From: JAEZKC01 sp046538945 | GTDB taxonomy: Bacteria; Fibrobacterota; Chitinivibrionia; Chitinivibrionales; Chitinispirillaceae | Length of the DNA: 32,084 nt | Assembly (NCBI GenBank): GCA_046538945.1 | Contig: JBKHHW010000021.1 | Location: 1-32,084, forward strand | Direction: 5' to 3' | Part shown: positions 1 through 8,600 of the stretch, piece by piece | Layout of the letters: each line of letters begins with the position of its first letter | Numbering within the stretch: position 1 is the first letter of the stretch | Notes under the pieces: generated by a model | The model's database searches: none | The model's input: the letters and a program-made list of their open reading frames with translations, nothing else | Told to the model about the DNA's origin: nothing | Position numbers and translations under genes: made by a program

Positions 1-107
1 TTAAGTGTATCTCAATATAAAACACCAACCCGGAAGGTTCAAATGGTTGAATGTGGATTGGTGGGAGATGAAGGTAGAAGGCTTCGGAGGGGGGCATTTA
101 GTTTCTT

Positions 108-1949
108 GTGGACAGGCATCTGGTTGCACTTCCAGTAATTCAGGAACAATCTGAAGAGGGCAGCTCTGAGCGCCCAAAATTTTTCCTGAAGATCAAAACG
201 CTCCAATTGATTTGTATCCTCCTTAAGCTCGGTGTTATTTTTAAATACTATACCGCATATAACAACGAGGTCACTATCAGCTTAAATAAATTCTCCTTAC
301 TGACTGCGGCAGCTGCTGCATTGCTTTTCTCCTGTGCACATCAAAGCACCCCCGGAGGGGGACCTGAGGACACGACTCCCCCCGAAGTAACCTCCACCAT
401 CCCCGATGCGGGGCGGGTTGAGGTGGATACGAAGTCCTCGATCGAAGTCAATTTTTCAGAATGGATCGACCCGAAATCCGCCACAAAAGCAGTCAGGCTC
501 TACCCGATACAGAGCAGCGGCCAGCAGATCAACGTTTCGGGAAGTAAGCTGGAAATCATCCCCGATGAGCCACTTAGGGAAAATACCACCTATCATGTGA
601 ACATCAGCACCTCCCTGAGGGACCTCAGAGGGAATTCAATCAATAGACCTGTCGATATTATTTTCTCCACCGGTCCGGCTTTGGACAGTGCCGTGCTGGA
701 GGGGTGTGTGCTCAGCCCGTCACCGCTTACGGTTCTGCCTAAAGTGGGTCTCTTCCGTCACGACAGCTCCTGGTCGGATTCGAATTTTTACTCCGATCCC
801 GATTACATGACCCAGACCGACAGCACCGGATACTTCCATTTCCAGAACCTCAAAGAGGGAAACTACAGAATCATATCGTTTCACGACAGAAACAGTGATG
901 GAAAACTGGGGCTGGGCGATCCCTGTTTTTCTTCCCTGGAAAAGAAGGTGGCAATCAGAAGCGTCCCGAGGTCAGTGGAACTCTATCCGGTCGACAGCGA
1001 TTCTCTGCCGCCCCGGTTGAGTGCAGTCCGGGCGGTTGACAGATATGTGGTCAGGTGCTCATGGAACAAGAGATTCGATTCCGAACGTTTCTCCCCGGCA
1101 CAATGGAAAATTCACTCCGGTTCTACCCAGTCAGAGTCACCCGCAATCAAACGAACCGTTCATCTCACGGATGAGAAGACGGTATTTCTGATTCTTCAGG
1201 ATTCACTCATGAACGAGCCCTATCTGCTCAGTTATGATTTCGACTCGGAATCCGACACTCTCCGTTTCGGCGGCACCACACTAGCAGATACGGTCAGCCC
1301 CGGTCTTGTCAGCTACTCTCCCAGAGGAATCTGCGAGCTGACCCCCGATGTGAAACTCTTCTGGAGCGAACCTGTGCGGTTCAATCAGAGTGTATTCACA
1401 GCCATTGACACACTGGGGGATTCCGTCTCCTTTTTCTGTGGAAACAGATATTCCGATACTTCTGTAATCACCCCTTCCCGAAAGCTTGAACCGGGAAGAG
1501 AATATCAGATCACCATTCCTGTAAAGTCCGTTAAGGACATAGCAGGCAACTCTCCCCTGGGATCAACTCCGGAAGATTCGACCCTGGCCGTCAGGCTCAC
1601 CACCGTTTCCGCGGACAGCCTCTGTTATGTCATGAAAGGCGGTGCGGATTGTTTTTCTCATCACAAAAAGCGCAAGTGGACCTACCAGCCCTTCGGCAGA
1701 CCGGAACACTTTACAGTAAAAGACAGCGCAGGACATTTCACCTATGATTCGATTCCGGCCAGCAAGGGATTTCTGTCCTGGTTCATAGACGAAAACAACG
1801 ACAACCGTCCCACCCCGGGGCGCCTTGTACCCTGGAAGGCTCCTGAGCCCCATGTTGTCGTGCCAGATACGGTTGAAGCCCGGGCCCGGTGGGAAATCGA
1901 GAATATTCAGGTAAACACCTGTGAGCCGTGCTCGCGACCGAAACCTTAA
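108..1949 (+). CDS. Ig-like (Big_5) domain surface lipoprotein, start uncertain
   Basis: Resembles the Ig-like-domain lipoproteins common in Bacteroidota and relatives. Just after a Cys (residue 76 from the GTG at 108) comes a Gly/Asp/Thr/Pro-rich linker (GGGPEDTTPPEV), then a Big_5-like domain (about residues 88-190) with the pattern 'NFSEWIDPKSA'. The middle contains a carboxypeptidase-regulatory-like segment (STGYFHFQNLKEGNYRI, near 244-258) and a second Ig-like domain (about 405-495). Residues 57-76 look like a complete lipoprotein signal peptide (NKFSLLTAAAAALLFSC), but no ATG, GTG or TTG lies directly before it. A good SD-like GAGG at 267-270 is followed by an ATC codon at 276. The GTG at 108 is the first canonical in-frame start and has a distant GGAGGGGGG. 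Likely location is the outer membrane; the molecular role is unknown. Confidence 0.75.
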   Translation: MDRHLVALPVIQEQSEEGSSERPKFFLKIKTLQLICILLKLGVIFKYYTAYNNEVTISLNKFSLLTAAAAALLFSCAHQSTPGGGPEDTTPPEVTSTIPDAGRVEVDTKSSIEVNFSEWIDPKSATKAVRLYPIQSSGQQINVSGSKLEIIPDEPLRENTTYHVNISTSLRDLRGNSINRPVDIIFSTGPALDSAVLEGCVLSPSPLTVLPKVGLFRHDSSWSDSNFYSDPDYMTQTDSTGYFHFQNLKEGNYRIISFHDRNSDGKLGLGDPCFSSLEKKVAIRSVPRSVELYPVDSDSLPPRLSAVRAVDRYVVRCSWNKRFDSERFSPAQWKIHSGSTQSESPAIKRTVHLTDEKTVFLILQDSLMNEPYLLSYDFDSESDTLRFGGTTLADTVSPGLVSYSPRGICELTPDVKLFWSEPVRFNQSVFTAIDTLGDSVSFFCGNRYSDTSVITPSRKLEPGREYQITIPVKSVKDIAGNSPLGSTPEDSTLAVRLTTVSADSLCYVMKGGADCFSHHKKRKWTYQPFGRPEHFTVKDSAGHFTYDSIPASKGFLSWFIDENNDNRPTPGRLVPWKAPEPHVVVPDTVEARARWEIENIQVNTCEPCSRPKP

Positions 1950-1996
1950 ACGGAAAGTCCCACTCAGCTCTCCCGGGAATTCCCCTCTGACACAAT

Positions 1997-2049
1997 CCTA
2001 ACCGTAACATCAGATACCACTAACTTTCGGGTTGTAACTTTCTTATAGT
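1997..2049 (+). promoter_or_regulatory. Degenerate 11-bp-phased repeat array and -10 upstream of the PHP-GT gene
   Basis: NCTAACNN-like elements lie at 1997 (CCTAACCG), 2019 (ACTAACTT) and 2041 (TCTTATAG), that is every 22 bp, with the intervening 11-bp positions degenerate. A -10-like TATAGT lies at 2044-2049, overlapping the last element. The spacing pattern TAAC-N7-TCA-N8-TAA-N11-TAAC is also found at 4626-4665 before the response-regulator gene. Binding by the neighbouring PhoB-family regulator is inferred. Confidence 0.4.
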
Positions 2050-2115
2050 GAATAAATAAAGTCCTTCCGGACTTGAGAGTTTTCTCTTCTCCAGTGCTTA
2101 AGAAAGAGGTATTCA

Positions 2116-4533
2116 ATGGCCCGAGTCGATCTTCATGTTCATTCAAAGTATTCCGAACGTCCTTCAGAGTGGTTTCTTCAGAAACTCGGCACCAGGGAAA
2201 GCTACACCGACCCCGAAGTGCTCTATCAGGAAGCGATGGCAAACGGAATGACATTTGTGACCTTGACTGACCACAACACGATGGAGGGCTCTCTTCTTTT
2301 GAAGGAAAAACATCCCGAAACAGTTTTCACCGGAGTGGAAGTCACAAGTTACTTTCCCGAGGACAGATGCAAGCTTCACGTTCTGGTTTACGACCTGGAT
2401 GAAAGACAGTTCGGGGAAATAGACAGGATAAGAGACGACGTCTATCAACTCAGAGATTACATACGCGAGCAGAATCTGGCTCACTCACTTGCGCACGCAA
2501 CTTATTCTGTAAACGGCAAGCTGGGTGCCGACCATCTCGAAAAACTCATTCTGCTTTTTGACGTCTTCGAGGGAATCAACGGAAGCAGAGACCGCTACAG
2601 CAACGAGCAGTGGATGAGGCTTCTCAGAAACCTGACTCCGGAGCACATCGAAACCTTCTACCGCAAGCACAGGATAGAACCGTTCAGCCAGGATTCCTGG
2701 ATCAAAGGGTTCACCGGGGGCTCAGATGACCACGCAGGGTTGTTCATAGGAAAAACATACGGCAGCACTGAAGCAGACACTCCCGCTGAGTTCGTCCGGA
2801 GGCTGAAGAACCGGGAGACTGAAGCCGGCGGGCGGTTCAGCGACTACAGGTCTCTGGTGTTTACCATTTACAAAATAGCCTACGACTTTTCCAAATCGCG
2901 CGATGCCTCAAAGTCCAATTCAATTCTCGGCGCTCTGACCGAAACCATTGTCAGCAGCAAACCAGACAAACTGAGTACACGAATCGCTTTTCAGAAACTC
3001 AAGCTCAGGAAAAAAAGTTCCTTCGGAGACAAGCTGGTCGATCTTTTCACGGAATTTCAGAAAGGTAAAGATCTGGATATCGATGAAAAGTTCCGGATTC
3101 TCTACAATAAAATATCCGAAATCAGTGACGAGCTTCTTCTCTCACTCTTCAGGTCAATTAAAAGAGAACTGTCAGGTGGTGACATAGCCGGCATAATAAA
3201 AGTCCTGTCCTCCTCGATTCCGGGGCTTTTTCTCTCGGTGCCCTTTTTCACTTCACTTCGCCACATGCACCTCAGCCGTCCGTTTATTACCGAGCTGGGT
3301 GACCGCATGGGCTTGCCTCAGAAGGCAGAAGACAGGAACATCCTCTGGTTTACCGATACAATCGCCGACCTTAACGGAATCTCCGGCACTATCAGAAAAC
3401 TGGGATGGCTTGCACACGAAAACGGCAACAGACTGAAAATCGTTGTATCCGCGAAAAGTGAGGATCTCAACCCCACCGTTCCCCCCAACCTCGTTGTGCT
3501 CGACCCCTTAACAGCCTACTCACCTTCCTTCTACGACAGTGTGACCATGAACATCCCCTCTCTTCTGAAAAGTCTGAAGGTTGTCTGTGAGCAGCAGCCG
3601 GACGAAATCATCATTTCCACTCCCGGCGTCATGGGGCTGCTCGGTCTTCTTACCGCAAAACTGCTCAACATCAAAAGTGTGGGAATCTACCACACCGATT
3701 TCACCCGCCAGGCCGACGAGGTCATTGGCGATGAACTCATGTCAAACGTGGTCGAGATGTTCACGAAGTGGTTCTACATGGCTCTCGATGAAATAAGAGT
3801 TCCCACCAGGGAATATGTCTCGATTCTCAGGGACAGAGGATTTAATACCGGAAAGATGACTCTGTTCAACAGAGGAATAGAATCTGACGTATTCGTTCCC
3901 GACAGTGAGGCAAGAGAGCGTGTGGGCAAGAAATACGGTCTCGGGGATGGCATACTGATGCTCTACACGGGAAGAATAGGAAAAGAGAAAAGCCTGGGGT
4001 TCCTGGCGGAGGTTTTTCACAAGCTGCAGCACAAACACGACAATCTTAACCTTATACTCGCCGGCAACGGTCCGCATATGGAGGAAATAAAGCAGCAGAT
4101 GAGTGTGTGCCGGAACGTCATCTTCACGGGAAGACTGGACAGAGAGGAGCTACCCGAACTCTATGCAGCCGCCGACATTTTCGTTTTCCCGAGTGTTACC
4201 GATACTTTCGGGATGTCTGTTTTGGAGGCGCAGTCCTGCGGAGTACCCGCGGTGGTTTCAGATGCAGGCGGGCCCAAGGAGATCGTTCTTGACGGACGTA
4301 CAGGATACATAGCCAAACGCCACGACCGTGAAGACTGGGTTGACAAAATTGAAAGGCTAATCAACCAGATCCGGACGGCACCGGAAATTTATATGGAAAT
4401 GAGGTGTTTCATCAGAAATCATACCGAAAAGACCTACAACTGGAACAGAGTTCTGGAAGAGCTCACGGGGTGCACTTCGGCCGAAAACAGCATTTCCATT
4501 CCAGAACAAAACAAAGAACCAGTTTCTGTTTAA
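2116..4533 (+). CDS. PHP-domain phosphoesterase fused to GT4-type glycosyltransferase
   Basis: A two-enzyme fusion of 805 residues. The N-terminal PHP domain (about 1-270) carries the expected metal ligands: HVH at 7-9, DHN at 52-54, E75, H88, H123/H127 and DDH at 204-206. A helical linker follows (about 270-400). From about 405 comes a GT-B glycosyltransferase of the GT4 type: a donor-binding loop LYTGRIGKEKS near 616 and an FGMSVLEAQSCGVPAV E-x7-E region near 698. PHP domains hydrolyse phosphoesters; GT4 enzymes transfer sugars from nucleotide-sugars to lipids or glycans. No signal peptide, so probably cytosolic or membrane-peripheral. The start has a clear AGAGGT at 2105-2110. A strong terminator follows. 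The Pho-box-like sequence upstream suggests, as inference, a role in envelope remodelling under the regulator encoded next. The substrates of both halves are unknown. Confidence 0.88.
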   Translation: MARVDLHVHSKYSERPSEWFLQKLGTRESYTDPEVLYQEAMANGMTFVTLTDHNTMEGSLLLKEKHPETVFTGVEVTSYFPEDRCKLHVLVYDLDERQFGEIDRIRDDVYQLRDYIREQNLAHSLAHATYSVNGKLGADHLEKLILLFDVFEGINGSRDRYSNEQWMRLLRNLTPEHIETFYRKHRIEPFSQDSWIKGFTGGSDDHAGLFIGKTYGSTEADTPAEFVRRLKNRETEAGGRFSDYRSLVFTIYKIAYDFSKSRDASKSNSILGALTETIVSSKPDKLSTRIAFQKLKLRKKSSFGDKLVDLFTEFQKGKDLDIDEKFRILYNKISEISDELLLSLFRSIKRELSGGDIAGIIKVLSSSIPGLFLSVPFFTSLRHMHLSRPFITELGDRMGLPQKAEDRNILWFTDTIADLNGISGTIRKLGWLAHENGNRLKIVVSAKSEDLNPTVPPNLVVLDPLTAYSPSFYDSVTMNIPSLLKSLKVVCEQQPDEIIISTPGVMGLLGLLTAKLLNIKSVGIYHTDFTRQADEVIGDELMSNVVEMFTKWFYMALDEIRVPTREYVSILRDRGFNTGKMTLFNRGIESDVFVPDSEARERVGKKYGLGDGILMLYTGRIGKEKSLGFLAEVFHKLQHKHDNLNLILAGNGPHMEEIKQQMSVCRNVIFTGRLDREELPELYAAADIFVFPSVTDTFGMSVLEAQSCGVPAVVSDAGGPKEIVLDGRTGYIAKRHDREDWVDKIERLINQIRTAPEIYMEMRCFIRNHTEKTYNWNRVLEELTGCTSAENSISIPEQNKEPVSV

Positions 4534-4554
4534 ACCGGACATCTGGCTTCTTTT

Positions 4555-4606
4555 GGCTCTTCCGCTCTTTGCCCCCCCACCTCTTGCGGAAGAGCCTTTT
4601 TTCTTT
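4555..4606 (+). terminator. Rho-independent terminator after the PHP-GT gene
   Basis: An 11-bp perfect stem (GGCTCTTCCGC 4555-4565 with GCGGAAGAGCC 4586-4596), a 20-base C/T-rich loop and a T-tract (TTTTTTCTTTT). It separates the PHP-GT gene from the response-regulator gene. Confidence 0.9.
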
Positions 4607-4623
4607 TCAGCATCTTACAATAT

Positions 4624-4672
4624 ACTAACAAATCTATCACCGTCCTCTAATTTTCTTTTCGTAACTTTAAAT
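4624..4672 (+). promoter_or_regulatory. Degenerate 11-bp-phased repeat array upstream of the response regulator
   Basis: NCTAACNN-like elements at 4624 (ACTAACAA) and 4646 (TCTAATTT), 22 bp apart, with degenerate sequence at the intermediate 11-bp position and a TAAC at 4662. A weak -10-like TTAAAT lies at 4667-4672. The spacing matches the region before the PHP-GT gene base for base in its conserved positions. This would fit autoregulation of the response regulator; inferred. Confidence 0.35.
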
Positions 4673-4783
4673 GTCCGTTTTGCATCTGCGTTCAAAGAGC
4701 AGTTCGGTATGCCGGTATAGTCCCATTCGGGACTGCCGACTTTCTAACAGCAGCACCGGAAAAAATTCTGAAAGGAATACAGT

Positions 4784-5473
4784 ATGCCGCGACAACATGT
4801 CATGATAGTGGAGGATGAACAGGAAATTCTCGAACTGCTGATTCACAACCTGAGCAAAGAGGGATATCAGGTCAGCGGTGCGACAAGCGGAGAGGACGCA
4901 CTTCCCAAGATCCGTTCCACGAAACCCGAACTGATCCTCCTTGATCTCTTGCTACCCGGAATGAATGGTCTGGACCTGTGCAGGACGGTCAAACGTGATT
5001 CTTCAACTCAGGACATCCCGATCATCATGGTCACCGCAAAGGGAGAAGAGAACGACATCCTCACCGGGCTCAAGCTGGGTGCGGATGATTACATTGTCAA
5101 ACCGTTCAGCCCCCGAATCCTCATTGCCCGAATGAGAGCAGTCCTCAGGCGGAAAAACCGCACCGACATGGACAATCAGGCTCCAATCGAAATAAACGAG
5201 ATCACGCTCAACCCGGGGAGACACGAAGTGACTGCCGGAGGGGAGAAGATTGATCTGACATACACCGAATTCAAGATCCTTATGTTTCTGGCCAGCCATC
5301 CCGGATGGGTTTTTTCAAGATTCCAGATTGTGGAAGCAGTCAGAGGCGACAACTATCCGGTGACCGACCGGGCCGTGGATGTGGTCATCGTGGGGCTGCG
5401 GAGAAAACTGGGCCCTTACGGCAACTGTATTGAAACAGTCAGGGGCGTCGGTTACAAAATGAGAGAACAATGA
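4784..5473 (+). CDS. PhoB/OmpR-family two-component response regulator
   Basis: A complete 229-residue response regulator. The receiver domain (1-120) has the acidic pair E10/D11, phospho-acceptor D54 (LLDLLLPGMNG), T84 and K106 in the DDYIVKPFSP segment. The C-terminal winged-helix DNA-binding domain (about 130-227) has the OmpR/PhoB pattern 'LTYTEFKILMFLASHPGWVF' and ends in the typical VRGVGYKM. Best match by eye is the PhoB/PhoP subgroup, which binds 11-bp direct repeats. No sensor histidine kinase gene is adjacent, so the cognate kinase must lie elsewhere. The start has an AAAGGA at 4770-4775. There is no terminator before the receptor gene, but that gene has its own promoter-like array. 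Likely regulates the receptor, lipoprotein and TonB operons that follow (inferred from their shared repeats). Confidence 0.95.
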   Translation: MPRQHVMIVEDEQEILELLIHNLSKEGYQVSGATSGEDALPKIRSTKPELILLDLLLPGMNGLDLCRTVKRDSSTQDIPIIMVTAKGEENDILTGLKLGADDYIVKPFSPRILIARMRAVLRRKNRTDMDNQAPIEINEITLNPGRHEVTAGGEKIDLTYTEFKILMFLASHPGWVFSRFQIVEAVRGDNYPVTDRAVDVVIVGLRRKLGPYGNCIETVRGVGYKMREQ

Positions 5474-5504
5474 GGTTAAAAACGACAGGCATGCGAAAAC
5501 GGAA

Positions 5505-5559
5505 GCTAACAATTTCTTAACACACCCCTAAACGGAACACAACAAAATCCCAGTATTTT
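5505..5559 (+). promoter_or_regulatory. Pho-box-like promoter of the TonB-dependent receptor gene
   Basis: Three good 8-bp elements at exact 11-bp spacing: GCTAACAA (5505), CTTAACAC (5516), CCTAAACG (5527), plus a degenerate CACAACAA (5538). A -10-like TATTTT lies at 5554-5559, 8 bp after the array, and no -35 hexamer is evident. This is the layout of activator-dependent promoters used by PhoB-family regulators, where the box replaces the -35. Seen directly; the binding protein is inferred. Confidence 0.6.
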
Positions 5560-5622
5560 TCTTACACAAAAATCGTGCAGAGATCTTTTCACCCCGGATG
5601 TGCTTAAGGAGCAGTAGTCCCG

Positions 5623-8600
5623 ATGACTTCGAAGATAGATAAACCTTCAATAGCCAAAATTCTGCTTTTCACGGTCTTTTTCTGTTTACCCTGCTTTTCA
5701 AATTCAATCAGCGGCCGGGTATTCGATTCAGCAGATGAAATGCCTCTGGCCGGAATACAGATTTCTGTAAAGGACGATTCCCGCCTGTTCCATACAGATC
5801 ACAACGGATCCTACATCATTGACTCGGTAGCACAGGGGGATCTGGTTCTTGTTCTGAAGGGAAGCGGATACAGCGAAACAGAAATCAGGATCGGGATGAA
5901 CAGCCCGCATGTGAAGAAGGATATCTTTCTGGAAAGATCCACTTTTTCCGTTTCCCGCAAAAGACGGAAACCCGGGGAGGAAAAAGTGATCATGGGAACC
6001 ATAACCGATTCTTTGACAGGCGAAAAACTTGCCGGCGCAAGCGTCAGTGTAGCCAGGTGGCGTCTCTTCGGTGATCCTGTACCCATAGAGGAACAGACTG
6101 TTTTCACAAATCGCAGGGGAGAATTTGCTCTTTCCGGAATCAACAAGAGGAAAAAATCGATAAGACTCATCTCCGATGCCGGCGGATACTTCTCCAAGTC
6201 ACTCAAGATACAGCTACCTTCAGATACAACCGTTCTTGATATCAGCCTTCTCTTCAGGGCCAGACAACGGGAAAAACCCTCCGTTTCGGCCGGATCCAGC
6301 GGAATACAGGGCGTTGTGAAGGATTCTCTCAGAGGTCACGGCCTGTCCGGAGTCAGACTGAGAGTTGGTGATGCCGTAGAGTACACTGATGAAAACGGTT
6401 TTTTCACTTTCAATAATCTCAAAGAGGGCAGACATGTAATAGAAGCAGAAATGCCCGAATACGTCCCCTACTCCTCCAAAGAGATCAGGGTGGGAAAGAA
6501 TTCGACAACGGAAGTCACCGTAAACCTCATTTCGCAGAATTCAAGGGAAGCATTCCTGGCTATAAGCGGCTGCGTAAAGGACAGCTCGGGCGCAGCTCTG
6601 ACCGACGGCGCCGTCTTACTTGACGGAACTTCATTCAGAACAACAGCCGATTCAGCCGGTTGTTTTCAGCTCCAGAGCATCCCCCGGGGCAGCTACAACC
6701 TTGTGATTACCAAAAACGGTTATTCTCCCTTTGTAATCAGCAACATCGAGTCGGACACCACCCTTGAAGTCACTCTGAGCAACGACACTACTGATATGGC
6801 TGATTTCCGAAGTAAGTACGCCTATGAAAAAAAGCCGGAACTCAAGGGAAACCTGGTGGATTCCGACGGATTTCCGATTCAGGGCGCTTCCATAATGGAA
6901 AATGATTCAGTACTGGCCAAAAGCGGCCATGACGGAGCATTCACCGTCGGAAATCTTGAGCAGCGGACCTACAATCTGCAAATCAGTGCAAAAGGCTACC
7001 AAACACCCCCGACAGTTTCAATCGACATTCTGCCGGGAGAAAACAGTTCCGGACCGATTGTGCTCAGCCGTTCTGAAAATGCCCGGGTGAAAACCGGACG
7101 GATTTTCGGTTCCGTCTCCGACAAAGCGACGGAACTTCCCATTGCCGGAACCTCTGTATCGGTTGAAAATACGAAAGTAGAGGTCTATACAGACCTTGAT
7201 GGAGTTTACAGAATTTCCGGACTCAAGCCGGGCTTCTACAAACTTGTTTTCCAGTCCAGAGGATACGGTACCGCCCAAAGCGAAGCCCTGCAGATCGAAG
7301 CCGGTTCAACGGTGCGGTCGGATATCGCTTTGACCGAAGAGGATGTGGAGGAGCTGGAGCGCGTTGTGGTTGCGGGAACGATGTCCAAAAACACGGGAGC
7401 ATCTCTGCTCAAGGAGCGCCAGTCCGCCCTCAGCTTCACAGATGCCATAGGCGGAGCTGAAATCAGCCGCTCGGGAGCGGGAAATGCGGCCGAGGCGATG
7501 AAGACGGTGACCGGAGCCACAGTGGTGGGCAGCAGGTATGTGTATATCCGGGGATTGGGCGAAAAGTACACCATCACCACTCTAAACGGCTCCCCTCTTC
7601 CCAGTCCCGACCCGGACAAGAAGGCCGTGAACATGGACATCTTCCCCTCGGCGATGATCGAAAACATTACCGTACACAAAACATCCACCTCCACCCTCCC
7701 GGGAAACTGGGCAGGCGGCATAGTAGATATGCGTACCAAAGCATTCCCTGAAGAACTGACCATCCGCATGGGAGCCTCCGGTAATATAAACGAGGCGACA
7801 CTGAGTGACAAAAATCTGCAGTACGAGGGTGGAAAGCTTGACTGGCTCGGTTTTGATGACGGTTCCAGAGCCATGCCCGAAGGTTTCGAAAACTACTCCA
7901 AAATCGACCTCGACTCCTATCAGAACTATTTTGCTCTGAATTTCAATTCCGCTCTTTACGACCAGAGGATGGAGAACGGGATGAGAGATACGCTGGAACT
8001 GCTCAGCAGTCTTGTAAATTCGTTTGATACGGTCATGGCTCCCCAAATGGGAGGTGTACCCCTGAACCAGTCCTACTCATTTTCTTTAGGCAACACTATC
8101 CGCATATCCGACCGTCCCCTGGGATTTTACGCCGGAATGTACTACAGCAACAAATACGACATAGTATCCGGCGGAACAAGTAAATCCTACTCTCTTGTAG
8201 CAAGAAATCCGGAGCCAATTGTCAACACTGACCTCACTGAAAACAAAGGCGAAAATACCGTACTGTGGGGTGTTCTGGGCAACGCCTCCTACCAGCTCAG
8301 CGAGGATCACGCTCTGAGCGCGACGTATCTCTATACAAGAAACGCAATAGATAAGGCATCAAGATATAACGGATACTACCGTTACTACATGTCTGACCAG
8401 ATCAAAGGTGACACGTCACATCAGTTCGTCTCGATGCGCCTGCACTATATTCAACGAGCGCTCAATTATGTTCAGCCCGAGGGGACCCACGATTTCGAAT
8501 TCGGCTCCACTCCTTTACAGCTGAACTGGACGGGATCCTTCACCTCAACCACACAGGATGAGCCTAATCTGCGGGATATAGGCTACATGAAAAAATCCCT

